A DNA stretch of 64,000 bases from JBBRMW01 sp965246845 (GTDB lineage Bacteria > Chloroflexota > Anaerolineae > Aggregatilineales > UBA2796). This document shows positions 50,189 to 60,246 of this stretch, in pieces (within the stretch, counting starts at the first letter, position 1; the number at the start of each line of letters is the position of its first letter). Location of the stretch: contig CBDFFR010000007.1 in assembly GCA_965246845.1 (NCBI GenBank), positions 1 to 64,000 of the forward strand, in the 5' to 3' direction. A model generated the notes under the pieces. That model made no database searches. It worked only from the letters and a program-made list of their open reading frames with translations, and had not been told where the DNA came from. The translations under genes were made by a program, and so were the position numbers.

Positions 50189-53077
50189 CTACGCCACGCC
50201 TTCCGCTTCCGTCTCCGTCCATTCCTCGACCAGCACCATATCCGTCCAGTTCAGGCCGACGCGCGCTTCGGTCGCGAGCGGGACATCCAGCGTCGCCGCG
50301 CTCGACATGACCTGCTGCACCAGCGCCGCGACTGCTTTCACTTCGCCGCTCGGCACTTCCAGCACCAATTCGTCGTGGACCTGCAAGATCAACTGCGCGT
50401 GATAACCCGCCGCGCTCAAGCGTCCCGGTAGTTCGTTCATCGCCTTTTTGATGATGTCCGCGTTGGTCCCTTGTACGGGCATGTTGATCGCCTCGCGTTC
50501 GGCACGCGCCCGCGCCACGCTCGAAACGCGGTCGCCACCCGTGTCCTTGAAAGCCGCGAACTCGCGCCGCCGCCCGAACATCGTTTCGAGATAGCCCTGC
50601 TTCATCGCAAGCTGTTTCGACCCCTCAAGGTACTCTTCGATCTTCGGCAGGCGCTCGAAATAGCGCTTGATGAACTCCGTCGCCTGCGAGACGGGAAGCC
50701 CGGTTTCCTTCGCCAGCCGGAATGCGCCCATGCCATACAACAAGCCGAAGTTGACACGCTTGGCGAGGTATCGCTGATCCTTCGTGACCTCGTTGTAGGG
50801 GATGCTGAACACAGCGGAAGCGGTCGCGGTGTGGATGTCCTGTCCGCTCTCGAAGGCGTTGAGCATGAACGGGTCCTGGCTGTAATGGGCAAGGATGCGT
50901 AGCTCGATCTGGCTGTAATCGACGCTCAGGAGTTGGCAGCCGGGTTTGGTGATAAACGCGCGCCGCACGCGCCGCCCTTCGTCAGTGCGGTTGGGGATGT
51001 TTTGCAGGTTCGGGTTTTCGCTGCTCAGACGTCCGGTGACTGCTCCAGTCTGGTTGTAGGTAGTGTGGACGCGCTCGTTCTCATCGACGAGTAGTTGCAG
51101 CGAATCGACGTAGGTGCTTTTCAGCTTTTCGAGGCTGCGCCATTCGAGCATTCTGGCCGCGACGGGGTATTTCTCGCTCAAGCCTTCCAACGCGAAGGCA
51201 TCTACAGAGAAGCCGTGCGTCGTCTTGGTGAGGCCAGCCGTCGGCAATTTGAGTTTCGTGAAGAGGATTTCGTTGAGTTGCTTGGGGCTGCCGAGGTTGA
51301 ATTCCTGCCCGACCAGTTCGTAAATCTGCTGCCGCATCGTATCCAGCCGCCCCTCAAATTCGACGGCGAGCGTGCGCAGGTACGGCAAATCCAGCCGGAC
51401 GCCGATCACTTTCATGCACGCGAGGACGGGAATCAATGGCACTTCCACATCTTTATAGAGCAGCCACAAGCCCTCTTTTTCGAGGTCGGCGTGCAGGCCG
51501 GGCATGAGGCGCAACGTCAGCACGGCGTCGGCGGCGGCATAGGGCGCAACCTGCACAATGGGGACCTGCGCCATCGTGATTTGCGTCTTGCCCTTGCCGA
51601 TCAAGACATCAATCGGGGTCATTTCGACGTTCAGACGCACCCACGCGAGCGCCTTCAAGCCTTTGTTGCGGCTATCCGGGTTCAGCACCCACTCCGCGAT
51701 CATCGTATCGAACGTTACTGGTGCGACTTCAATGCCGTAGCGCCCCAATACAATCCAGTCGTAGGCGGCGTTATGCGCGATCTTGCCCTTGCGCGGGTCG
51801 GTGAGGGCGGGGCGCAGCGCGTCCAATACCTGCTGTAGCGGTAGCTGGCCTTCGGCGGGACTTTCAATCGCGCCCGGCTGGACATGCCCGACCGGAATGT
51901 AATAGCCTGTATCATCCGATACCGCGAGCGAAATCCCGACGAGGCCGCCCGTCAGGGATTCGGTGGAGGTCGTCTCGGTATCGAACGAGATGATTTGCGC
52001 TGCATCGAGGGCATGGACCAGTTCGGTCAACTTTTCTTCGGTATCGACGATCACCGTCGTCATGACCTCTTCCGAGCGCAGGGAGCGCACAGGAGCGGGC
52101 GCGGGCGTCTCTCCGGCGGCGGGTGCTTTTTCCGCGAGAGGGGCATAAAGCGCGTACAGCTCTTCCTCCTCGTTGGAAAGCGTCGGACCGCGCGGCGCGG
52201 CTTTCTCGCCATTACCTGGCGGCAGGCGGTCAATCAGGCGGCGGAACTCCAGCACGCGGAACAGTTCGGCCACCTCGTCGCGCTGAAAATCGTGCGCAAC
52301 GCACTGCTCCAAATCGAGCGTGACGGGTAAATCGATCTTGATCGTCGCGAGCATTTTGGAGAGAAACGCGCTTTCGCGGCCTTCGACCAGCTTGGTTTTG
52401 ACTCCCGCCTTAAGTTCATCCAGATGGTCGTAGATGGCTTGCAGCGTGCCGTACTGCTGCAAGAGCGCCGCCGCTGTCTTTTCGCCGACGCCCTTCACAC
52501 CGGGGATGTTATCGGAGGTGTCGCCGACCATCCCTTTGTAATCGGCGAACTGGGCGGGAGTCACGCCAAATTCTTCCATGATGCGCGCTTTGTCGTAGAG
52601 CTGCAAGCCGACATCGCCCTTTTTGCGCGCGGGGAGCTGCGCGAGTGTGTGGTCGGTGACGAGTTGCAAGAGGTCGCGGTCGCCCGTCAGGATGCGTACT
52701 TCGACGCCTTGCGCTTCGGCCAGCCGCGCGGCAGTCCCGATCACGTCGTCGGCTTCGGTATCGGGAACTTCAAGCACGGGGATATTGAACGCGCGGACCA
52801 GTTCGCGGATACGCCCAATCTGCACTTCGAGATCGCTGCTCATCTTTTCGCGCGTGCCTTTATAGGCCGCGTAAACCAGTTCTCGCCCGGTGAGTCCCTG
52901 ATCGAACGAGATCGCGATGTATTCCGGGCGTTGCTCCAGAATATCGAGCAGTGTCCGCGCGAAGCCATAGGTCGCGTTGGTCGGCTCGCCCGCCGATGTC
53001 GTGAATTTTTCGATTGGGAGAGCGTGGAACTGTTGGTACGCGAGGGCGTATCCATCGATCAGAATGAGCGTAGACAT
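50189..53077 (-). CDS. polA: DNA polymerase I
   Basis: 962 residues from ATG 53077. N-terminal 5' nuclease (STLILIDGYALAYQQFHALP, LTGDRDLLQLV, DYKGMVGDTSDNIPGVKGVG), a 3'-5' exonuclease domain with intact DxE (IISFDTETTS), and the polymerase domain with motif A LLSVDYSQIELRILAHYSQD, motif B RYLAKRVNFGLLYGM and motif C QVHDELVLEV. A full three-domain enzyme for repair and Okazaki processing. It stands alone, facing left, between the split gene and the kinase-sensor gene. Confidence 0.96.
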   Translation of the reverse strand: MSTLILIDGYALAYQQFHALPIEKFTTSAGEPTNATYGFARTLLDILEQRPEYIAISFDQGLTGRELVYAAYKGTREKMSSDLEVQIGRIRELVRAFNIPVLEVPDTEADDVIGTAARLAEAQGVEVRILTGDRDLLQLVTDHTLAQLPARKKGDVGLQLYDKARIMEEFGVTPAQFADYKGMVGDTSDNIPGVKGVGEKTAAALLQQYGTLQAIYDHLDELKAGVKTKLVEGRESAFLSKMLATIKIDLPVTLDLEQCVAHDFQRDEVAELFRVLEFRRLIDRLPPGNGEKAAPRGPTLSNEEEELYALYAPLAEKAPAAGETPAPAPVRSLRSEEVMTTVIVDTEEKLTELVHALDAAQIISFDTETTSTESLTGGLVGISLAVSDDTGYYIPVGHVQPGAIESPAEGQLPLQQVLDALRPALTDPRKGKIAHNAAYDWIVLGRYGIEVAPVTFDTMIAEWVLNPDSRNKGLKALAWVRLNVEMTPIDVLIGKGKTQITMAQVPIVQVAPYAAADAVLTLRLMPGLHADLEKEGLWLLYKDVEVPLIPVLACMKVIGVRLDLPYLRTLAVEFEGRLDTMRQQIYELVGQEFNLGSPKQLNEILFTKLKLPTAGLTKTTHGFSVDAFALEGLSEKYPVAARMLEWRSLEKLKSTYVDSLQLLVDENERVHTTYNQTGAVTGRLSSENPNLQNIPNRTDEGRRVRRAFITKPGCQLLSVDYSQIELRILAHYSQDPFMLNAFESGQDIHTATASAVFSIPYNEVTKDQRYLAKRVNFGLLYGMGAFRLAKETGLPVSQATEFIKRYFERLPKIEEYLEGSKQLAMKQGYLETMFGRRREFAAFKDTGGDRVSSVARARAEREAINMPVQGTNADIIKKAMNELPGRLSAAGYHAQLILQVHDELVLEVPSGEVKAVAALVQQVMSSAATLDVPLATEARVGLNWTDMVLVEEWTETEAEGVA

Positions 53078-53307
53078 TGCAAACGGCTCCGCAAAGAACA
53101 TATGTACAAGATGATTATACCGTAAAAGAGCGTTGATCAGCCGTACACAGATCGTATGATTTCAGGGTAGTTTTTGGTTGTGCGAAGTCGTGTGATACCC
53201 GTACACTGAAACATGATTGTGATCGCGACTCGGTACCCAAACGATAGAATACGGCGTTGGCAACTTTGCCAGAAACAGCCTAGAATTAGCGCCCTTGTGA
53301 GGCAGGC

Positions 53308-55290
53308 ATGTTCATCACGACATCCGACCCAAATATTATACAGGGAACCCGTTCGATGCCAGACCCGTTTATTGGGCGCAAGGTAGGCGATTACGAATTG
53401 AAAATGCTGATCGGGCAGGGGGGCATGGCGATTGTCTACCTTGCGTATCAGCCCAATTTGAAACGGGATGTCGCGGTCAAGATCGTGTCGCAGCTCATCG
53501 CGCAGGACCCGCTTTTCAAGGAGCGCTTCGACCGAGAGGTGAGCCTTGCCTCCAAACTCGAACACGCGCATATCGTGCCGGTGATCGAGTTCGGGACGAC
53601 GCCAGACGGGTTGCTGTTCCTCGCCATGCGATACATTCAGGGCGGTTCGCTCGCCGAACGGATGAAGGATGGACCGCTCACGATGCAGCAGGTCCGCAAG
53701 TGGTTCGGGCAAATCGCCGACGCGCTCGAATATGCACACCGCGAGGAAGTCATCCACCGCGACATCAAGCCGACGAACATCCTGATCGATGGTAACGGGG
53801 ATGCTTTTCTGGTCGATTTTGGACTCGCGCGGAGTGTCGATTCGCCCGGCAGCGCCCAGCTTACGAAGTCCAGTACGTTTATGGGGACGCCGCTGTATAT
53901 GTCCCCGGAGCAGGTCGAACAAGGCAAACTCGACCAGCGTTCGGACCTGTACAGCCTGGGCGTGGTCCTTTATGAGATGGTGACGGGCAAGCTGCCGTTC
54001 AGCCATGAGACGACCTTTCGCATCATGCAGATGCACCTTACGGAGAAGCCGCCCGCGCCGCGCCGCGTCCGCCCTGATGTTTCGCCCGCGCTGGAGTCGG
54101 TGATCATGCGTGCGCTCGAAAAACAGCCGGATCGTCGCTATCAATCGGCGGCGGAAATGCACGCCGCGTTCGAGGCGGCCTTGAACGACAACCGCCATAC
54201 GGCGATCATCCCGCGCACACCGACCGCCAATTTCTTCGCCAACCGTACACCGCGCACCGCGCCCGATTCGCGGCAGTGGGTGGCGCTCATCGGCGTGGTG
54301 GCGACTGTACTGCTCGTGGCGGCTATCGCGCTCGTGTTGCGCAGCAGCGGGGCAGGCAGCGCGCTTGCAGTAGAGCGCCCGAAGACGGGGACGCTGGATA
54401 ATATCGTGCTTTCCGAGCAGGACCTCGCCAAACTGCGCGGCCAGCCGAATCCGCTTTCGATTGGGATCATCGCGTGCAATCTTAGCTCGGATTATGGGGC
54501 CAGCTTTGCAGCGGCAGCACGCACCCGCGCCGAAGAACTCGGCCTGACTGTGAAGGTCGAGGATTCGGAAAACCAGCCAGACAAACAGCCGACGCTGATC
54601 AATAAATTCGTCGCGAGCGGATTTAAGGGAATTGTCCTGTGCCTTCTGAACGAGGAGGGCATCAAGGATGCAGTCGCAAATGCCGCTAAAGCAGGCGTGA
54701 CGGTCGCAGTCGGTGGGGATACCGTGCCAATGGGCGGCGTCGCGTTCACGATTACGGCAGAAGAAATGGGCAAGACGGCGGGCGATGAAGCTGTGAAGTA
54801 TATCAAGGAAAAACTCAACGGTCCCGCCCGTGTGATGTTTTTGGGCTACCCCTCAGTCGCGCATGTCAAGGCACGCGAGGACGCTATGGAATTGGCGCTC
54901 AAGGCGGCGCTGCCGAATGTGACGATCATCGGCCACTATCTGGGCGGCACGGAAGAAAATGGCGACAAGACGATGCGCGAGGTTTTGAAAGCGAACCCGC
55001 AGGTGAATATCATCCTGAGCATCAACGACGCGGGTTCGCTCGGCGCGGTGCGGGCGCTGCGTGAACTCGGCGTGGCCGCGGACGCAATCTCGATCTTCAG
55101 CGTGGATGCCAGCGCCGAGGGACGCCGCCTGATCCGGTCGGGCGAATACTTCCGCAGTTCGGTCGATACCGCGCCGACGACGTTTGCACGGTACGCGGTA
55201 GATGCCATCTCGAAGATGCAAACGGGTGGCACAGTCCCCGAACTGGTACGCATGAGCGTGCGTAATATCACGCCGGAAAATGTGCAATAG
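53308..55290 (+). CDS. Ser/Thr protein kinase fused to a periplasmic sugar-binding domain
   Basis: 660 residues. Cytoplasmic Hanks-type kinase (about 25-290): GQGGMAIVYLA glycine loop, AVKIV lysine, HRDIKPTNIL catalytic loop, VDFGLA, GTPLYMSPEQ activation segment, all intact. One transmembrane helix (about 330-350, WVALIGVVATVLLVAAIALV). The outer half (about 380-650) is a type 1 periplasmic-binding-protein fold of the ribose/sugar class (SIGIIACNLSSDYGASFAAA, VASGFKGIVLC, KANPQVNIILSINDAGSLGA, FSVDASAEGRRLI). It probably links binding of a small ligand outside to kinase activity inside. ATG at 53356 is an alternative start. Confidence 0.9.
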   Translation: MFITTSDPNIIQGTRSMPDPFIGRKVGDYELKMLIGQGGMAIVYLAYQPNLKRDVAVKIVSQLIAQDPLFKERFDREVSLASKLEHAHIVPVIEFGTTPDGLLFLAMRYIQGGSLAERMKDGPLTMQQVRKWFGQIADALEYAHREEVIHRDIKPTNILIDGNGDAFLVDFGLARSVDSPGSAQLTKSSTFMGTPLYMSPEQVEQGKLDQRSDLYSLGVVLYEMVTGKLPFSHETTFRIMQMHLTEKPPAPRRVRPDVSPALESVIMRALEKQPDRRYQSAAEMHAAFEAALNDNRHTAIIPRTPTANFFANRTPRTAPDSRQWVALIGVVATVLLVAAIALVLRSSGAGSALAVERPKTGTLDNIVLSEQDLAKLRGQPNPLSIGIIACNLSSDYGASFAAAARTRAEELGLTVKVEDSENQPDKQPTLINKFVASGFKGIVLCLLNEEGIKDAVANAAKAGVTVAVGGDTVPMGGVAFTITAEEMGKTAGDEAVKYIKEKLNGPARVMFLGYPSVAHVKAREDAMELALKAALPNVTIIGHYLGGTEENGDKTMREVLKANPQVNIILSINDAGSLGAVRALRELGVAADAISIFSVDASAEGRRLIRSGEYFRSSVDTAPTTFARYAVDAISKMQTGGTVPELVRMSVRNITPENVQ

Positions 55291-55305
55291 TTCAAACGCG
55301 ATACG

Positions 55306-56718
55306 TCAGCGGCGTTCCAGCAGCACGCGGATACCGTGCTTCGCGCGCAGCGTAACCATAGGTTCAATCTCGATTTGCTGATCAGGCACGAGCGACAAAC
55401 GCCAATCCTTCGCGACCGCTGCGAGAATTAGCCGCGCTTCCATGAGCGCGAACTGCTGCCCGATGCACACACGCGGACCGCCACCGAATGGAAAATACGC
55501 ATATTTCGGCAGCGCCTTCTCGAATTCCGGCGTCCAGCGCTCCGGCTGGAAGGACTCCGGTTCGGGGAAGAAGCGTGCGTCGCGGTGCATCAGATATGGG
55601 CTTACAAAGATGAGCGCGCCCTTCGGGACGAGATAGCCTCCGATCTGCACCTCTTCCATAGCCTGACGGTTGATAATCCAGGCGGGCGGGTAGAGCCGCA
55701 TTGCTTCCTTGATGACCTGATCGGTGATGGGCAGGTTCGCGAGGTCTTTGGGAGTTGGCGCACGGCCAGCGAGGACCGAGTCAAGTTCAGCGGTCAGGCG
55801 CGCGAAGGTGTCCGGGTGCTGCGCGAGCAGGTAAAACGCCCAGGTGAGCGCGTTCGCAGTGGTTTCGTGTCCGGCGGTGAAGAGCGTCATCGCTTCGTCG
55901 CGAACCTGCTTGTTGGTCATCTGTCCGCCGTCGTCCTCATCGACCGCGAGCAGCAGCATAGAGAGCAGGTCGCCCTTGTCCTCGCCCGATGCGCGACGCT
56001 CTTTGATGAACGACATCACCGCCTTTTCGAGGGTGGCAGCGGCAGCTTCGGCGCGGCCCTGTTTCTTCGTCGGAATCCACGTTGGAAGGTTGACAGGCGA
56101 AACCATGCGCTCGTTAAGGCGATGGATCGCTTCTGTAATCGCCTCGCCGATGCTTTCTGCATCGTCCGATACATCCGCATCGAAGAGCGTTTTGGCGACA
56201 ATCTCCATCGTGAGGCGCATCATCTCGTGGTGAATATCGACCTGCTGCCCCGGCTGCCAGCGCTCCGTAAGGCGTTCGGTGTAGCGCACCATCACGTCAC
56301 CGTAGGCAACCACGCGCAGGTGGTGGAAGGCAGGCTGTGCGAGTTTGCGCTGCCGCTTGTGGAACTCGTCTTCGGAGAGGAGCAGCCCCTTACCGAGGAC
56401 GGGTTCTGCCTGCGTTTTGAACATCGGTCCCTTGTGGAATTTATCCGATGCATCGACCAGCACATATTTGACCATATCCGGGTGCATTAACAGATAGGCA
56501 TACATGCCGGGCTTGAGCGCGAAAAAGGCGATGTCGCCGTATTGACGGACTTCGCTCAGGAGCGCGAGGCGGTCCACATTTCTGCCCATCAGACGACGTA
56601 GAACCATTGCAAGCGCAAATGAACGCGGCGGTCCCGGCGGCACATGCGCGGGTCTGGAGGGGGCGGGCAGAATATCGGGGCGGGTGGCGGGTGTCATGTG
56701 AGGGGACTCCCTGATCAA
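55306..56718 (-). CDS. Cytochrome P450
   Basis: 470 residues with the P450 signatures: I-helix FTAGHETTANALTWAFY, ExxR EAMRLYPP, and heme-ligand loop FPFGGGPRVCIGQQF with axial Cys418. Class and length fit the CYP102/110-like bacterial group, but no reductase or ferredoxin gene is adjacent, so redox partners are encoded elsewhere. Converges on the kinase-sensor gene with 15 bases between. Substrate unknown (fatty acids or terpenoids are common). Confidence 0.93.
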   Translation of the reverse strand: MIRESPHMTPATRPDILPAPSRPAHVPPGPPRSFALAMVLRRLMGRNVDRLALLSEVRQYGDIAFFALKPGMYAYLLMHPDMVKYVLVDASDKFHKGPMFKTQAEPVLGKGLLLSEDEFHKRQRKLAQPAFHHLRVVAYGDVMVRYTERLTERWQPGQQVDIHHEMMRLTMEIVAKTLFDADVSDDAESIGEAITEAIHRLNERMVSPVNLPTWIPTKKQGRAEAAAATLEKAVMSFIKERRASGEDKGDLLSMLLLAVDEDDGGQMTNKQVRDEAMTLFTAGHETTANALTWAFYLLAQHPDTFARLTAELDSVLAGRAPTPKDLANLPITDQVIKEAMRLYPPAWIINRQAMEEVQIGGYLVPKGALIFVSPYLMHRDARFFPEPESFQPERWTPEFEKALPKYAYFPFGGGPRVCIGQQFALMEARLILAAVAKDWRLSLVPDQQIEIEPMVTLRAKHGIRVLLERR

Positions 56719-56833
56719 TACTACTTGAAAGAGTATACGATTGAATATGCAAACGGGTTACATCCCCGAAGGCTGTATGACGGCGGTACAAACTTCCGAT
56801 ACAATAGAGTCGTCAATTACATTCTGGAAGATC

Positions 56834-57223
56834 ATGACTGCTTCTATATCTTCGGCGATTGATGCAACCCATTCGGCGGAAATCACGGCCATTTTTCATG
56901 AAGCGGAGTTAGCCGGAATCTCCATGCCGAACCCGGAAGAAATCAGGCAATATATCCTTGCGGCTCCTGACCTGATCGATGTGCTACCGCAGTTACTTTC
57001 CATCGCGCGCAACCATTTCGATGCACGCTATGAATTGGAACTACAGGTTTATCGGGACATTGAAGCAGGAGATCGCCAGCTAACCTTATATGTTCGGCAG
57101 TCACCTTACGAGGCTGATTTGCTGCAACGAATAGAGGCGATGTCAGAAGCATTTTACCCGATTTTTGATCAGCATAATGTGTATCTGCTCACGACAACGG
57201 ATTTTCGTGAGCCAACGCGATGA
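56834..57223 (+). CDS. Partner protein of HEPN gene
   Basis: About 129 residues from ATG 56834 (ribosome site GGAAG); several upstream ATGs in frame extend it into low-quality sequence. Pattern ELAGISMPNPEEIRQYILAA, LIDVLPQLLSIARNHF, DIEAGDRQLTLYVRQS and a closing LLTTTDF resembles a small protein that regularly precedes HEPN proteins in cyanobacteria; from pattern memory. Overlaps the HEPN gene as ATGA. A toxin/antitoxin-like pair is plausible. Confidence 0.6.
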   Translation: MTASISSAIDATHSAEITAIFHEAELAGISMPNPEEIRQYILAAPDLIDVLPQLLSIARNHFDARYELELQVYRDIEAGDRQLTLYVRQSPYEADLLQRIEAMSEAFYPIFDQHNVYLLTTTDFREPTR

Positions 57224-57597
57224 CCTTCGATTGGCGTGAATATCTCTCGATTGCCAGAATGCTTGCTGGAGCCAATACGACTGATTTTACAAAGGAAGCC
57301 GCAAACAGGAGCGCGGTCAGTCGGGCATATTATGCTGCATTTTGCTTTGCGCGGAACCACGCGCGAGATCATCTAGGGTACATCCCAAAAAACGATGAGT
57401 CGGAGCATGGCGCAGTGCGCGTATATTTTCAGCAGCGCCGAATGTACAATATCGCGGATCGATTAGGCAGACTCCGGCGGTGGCGTAATGAATGCGACTA
57501 TGCTGATGTGGTCCGCGAACCGGAGGTTATGGCAGACAGTGCGCTGCGGGCGGCTGAATATATTATCGACAATCTTGAACAACTATTGAAAAGATGA
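57220..57597 (+). CDS. HEPN-domain protein
   Basis: 125 residues: helical HEPN-like fold with SAVSRAYYAAFCFARNHARD at its first helices and RRWRNECDYADVV near the end. Classic HEPN ribonucleases have R-x4-6-H; here the segment is RWRNECDYAD, with no histidine in that position, so nuclease activity is doubtful or uses a variant motif. Translationally coupled to the upstream partner. Followed 10 bases later by the UbiD gene. Confidence 0.65.
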   Translation: MTFDWREYLSIARMLAGANTTDFTKEAANRSAVSRAYYAAFCFARNHARDHLGYIPKNDESEHGAVRVYFQQRRMYNIADRLGRLRRWRNECDYADVVREPEVMADSALRAAEYIIDNLEQLLKR

Positions 57598-57607
57598 GCA
57601 ATTCGCG

Positions 57608-58960
57608 ATGACCATCCACGACCTCCGCTCCTTCCTGCAAGTCCTTGAACAACACGGCGAACTCGCGCGCATCACGAAAGCCGTCAGCCCAATCCATGAA
57701 CTCGCGGATGTGGCTGCGGCGCTGGAACGCAAGCAGGCCGCCGCGCCGCTCTTCGAGTGCGTGGAAGGCTTCGATTTTCCGGTGTTTTCAAGCGCAGTCG
57801 CGACGCAAAAACGTGCCGCGCTCGCGCTCGACTGCGCGACGAACGAAGTCTTCAAAATCATGGGTGATGCGCTCGAACCCGCGAACGGGATTAAGCCGCG
57901 CGTGGTCGATGATGCAGCGTGGAAGCGCAACGTAATCATGGGTGACGCTATCGATATTGGCACGCTGCCAATCCCCAAACACGCGCTGGGCGATGGCGGT
58001 CCGTTCATCACGGGCGGCGTGACCGTCTCGCGCGACCCCTCCAACCCCGCGCGCGGAAACCTCGGTTACAACCGTTTTCAGGTCCTCGGCAAGCACACCT
58101 TCGGGATGAACATCAACGAATGGCGCGATGTCGGCCAGTTCATGAAGCAGGCCGAAGCGAAGGGCGAGCCGCTCCCGGTCGCGATTGCGATTGGCCTCGA
58201 CCCGGCGATCATGATCGCGGCAGGCTGCAAATATCCCGATGACGAACTGTTGATCGCGGGCGCGATTCGCAAAGCGCCGATCCCGGTCAGCAAGGGAATC
58301 ACTGTCGACATTCTGATCCCCGCAGATGCGGAGTTCGTGATCGAGGGCTTCATCCCGCCGGGCGTGCGCAAGGGGGAAGGTCCGCTCGCGGAGTTTCACG
58401 GCTATTACGGTGAACTCTGGCAAAGCCCGACCTTCGAGGTCACAGCAATTTGCTACCGCGATAACCCGATCTGGCAGACGATCATCCCCGGTTGGTCGGA
58501 ACATATCTATATCGGGAACGTGCTGCCGCGCGAGCCGCTGATTATGCGCTTCGTCAAGCATATCGCGCCGAGCGTGACCGCCGTTCACATCCCGCCGCAC
58601 GCGAACGGCTTCATGGTCGTGATCCAGCTCGCGAAGACGAACCCCGGCCAGCCGCGCAACGCAGCGATGGCGGCCTTCGCCGCGCACCTCAACCCGCGCG
58701 TGTGCGTCGTGGTGGACCCGGATGTGAATATTTATGACCCTGCCGATGTGACGTGGGCGCTCGTCAACCGCGTCGATTGGGGACAGGATGTGTTCACGGT
58801 CCCCGGCGCACAAGGCCACCAGATGGACCCGGCGACGACCAATCGCGGTATCGGGACGAAGATCGGGATCGACGCGACCTACAAGCATGAGCGCCGCGAA
58901 TATGGCGAGCGCGTGACCTACCAGCCCGTCGATCTTGCAAAGTATCTGGGGTCGGCGTAA
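57608..58960 (+). CDS. UbiD-family prenylated-FMN decarboxylase
   Basis: 450 residues with the UbiD pattern throughout (LRSFLQVLEQHGELARITKA start, AGCKYPDDELLIAGAIRKAP, EGPLAEFHGYYGE, NPRVCVVVDPDVNIYDPADV, TNRGIGTKIGIDAT end). These enzymes decarboxylate or carboxylate unsaturated acids using prenylated FMN, made by a UbiX partner; no ubiX is seen here. TAATG overlap with the E2-like gene indicates coupling. Confidence 0.92.
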   Translation: MTIHDLRSFLQVLEQHGELARITKAVSPIHELADVAAALERKQAAAPLFECVEGFDFPVFSSAVATQKRAALALDCATNEVFKIMGDALEPANGIKPRVVDDAAWKRNVIMGDAIDIGTLPIPKHALGDGGPFITGGVTVSRDPSNPARGNLGYNRFQVLGKHTFGMNINEWRDVGQFMKQAEAKGEPLPVAIAIGLDPAIMIAAGCKYPDDELLIAGAIRKAPIPVSKGITVDILIPADAEFVIEGFIPPGVRKGEGPLAEFHGYYGELWQSPTFEVTAICYRDNPIWQTIIPGWSEHIYIGNVLPREPLIMRFVKHIAPSVTAVHIPPHANGFMVVIQLAKTNPGQPRNAAMAAFAAHLNPRVCVVVDPDVNIYDPADVTWALVNRVDWGQDVFTVPGAQGHQMDPATTNRGIGTKIGIDATYKHERREYGERVTYQPVDLAKYLGSA

Positions 58961-60246
58961 TGACTGAATTGCTGATGCCCAAACTCGGCCTGACGATGAC
59001 CGAAGGCACGATTGTCGAATGGCTCAAACAGGCGGGGGACGCCGTGCGGAAGGGCGAACCGCTGTTCGTCTTCGAGACGGAAAAATCCACACTGGAATTT
59101 GAAGCGCCGGATACAGGCGTGTTAGGTGAAATCCGCGTGCAGCCGGGTCAAACGGTCGCGTGTTACGCAGTGGTCGGGCTGATTGCTGAGACGGTCGCAG
59201 CTATACAGCCGCTCAAGGTTGACGTACCAGGTGCAAATCAGGCATCACACCCGAATATCAGTGCAGATAACGCACTGCCGTTCGGTCGCACCTTTCGCGC
59301 GTCGCCGCGCGCAAAAAAGGCCGCGCGTGAACGAGGGATCGACCTCAACCGCGTATCGGGAACAGGACCCCGCAACCGTATTACGGAAGCGGACGTATTC
59401 GCCTTCACATCTGCGCCTGCAACGCCACTGGCTCGCCGGATCGCGGCTGCTGCCAATGTGGAACTCGCGGGCGTCAATGGCAGCGGACGCGGCGGCAAAG
59501 TGGTACGCGCCGATGTCGAACGGATAACTGTGCCAACATCCAGCGCAGAAGCACCGCCGGACCTCTCCGATATACGGCCATTTACGGCGGTTCGCGCCAT
59601 CACCGGGCGGCATATGATGGAGAGCGTACAAAGCGCGCCACAGGTTACGCTTACGACCGAAGCCGACGCGGTGGAACTGATCCATGCCCGCGCGAAGGTG
59701 AACGCACTCACGACAGGCGGTCGTATCTCGTACAACGCAATTTTCATGCTCATTTGCGCGCATGCGCTCTCCGAGAACCCGGACGTGAACGCGACCTACA
59801 CCACAGCCGGGCTGCGCGTGAATGCGTCGGTCAATATTGGGCTGGCGGTGGATACCGCGCGCGGGCTGCTCGTCCCGGTCGTGCGCGATGTTAAATCGCT
59901 GCGCCTGAACGCAATTCAAACTACATTGACTGAAAAGATTGAGCGGGCGCGCGATGGCAAAAGCCCGCCGTCGGATTTCGAGGGCGGGACCTTCACGATC
60001 AGCAATCTCGGTATGTACGACATCGACGCTTTTACGCCAATCGTCAATCTGCCGGAAGCGGCAATTCTCGGTATTGGCCGGATCGTACAGAAGGTCGTCC
60101 CATATGAGGGGCAAGTTGCCATTCGCGAGCAGGTCGCGCTCAGTCTGTCGTTCGACCACCGCGCTATCGATGGCGGTCCGGCGGCGCGTTTCCTCAAGCG
60201 GGTCAAGGACCTGATCAAAAATCCTTACGGGTTGCTGCTCGGTTGA
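58960..60246 (+). CDS. Dihydrolipoamide acyltransferase (E2) with two subunit-binding domains
   Basis: 428 residues. One lipoyl domain with the lipoyl-lysine in ETEKSTLEFEAP (residue near 44), then two peripheral-subunit-binding domains in tandem (about 110-145: ASPRAKKAARERGIDLNRVS, GTGPRNRITEADV; about 152-188: ATPLARRIAAAANVELAGVN, GSGRGGKVVRADVE), and a catalytic core ending with the HxxxDG motif (FDHRAIDGGPAARFL). One lipoyl plus two binding domains is unusual for a 2-oxo-acid dehydrogenase E2. No E1 or E3 gene is adjacent. Confidence 0.88.
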   Translation: MTELLMPKLGLTMTEGTIVEWLKQAGDAVRKGEPLFVFETEKSTLEFEAPDTGVLGEIRVQPGQTVACYAVVGLIAETVAAIQPLKVDVPGANQASHPNISADNALPFGRTFRASPRAKKAARERGIDLNRVSGTGPRNRITEADVFAFTSAPATPLARRIAAAANVELAGVNGSGRGGKVVRADVERITVPTSSAEAPPDLSDIRPFTAVRAITGRHMMESVQSAPQVTLTTEADAVELIHARAKVNALTTGGRISYNAIFMLICAHALSENPDVNATYTTAGLRVNASVNIGLAVDTARGLLVPVVRDVKSLRLNAIQTTLTEKIERARDGKSPPSDFEGGTFTISNLGMYDIDAFTPIVNLPEAAILGIGRIVQKVVPYEGQVAIREQVALSLSFDHRAIDGGPAARFLKRVKDLIKNPYGLLLG

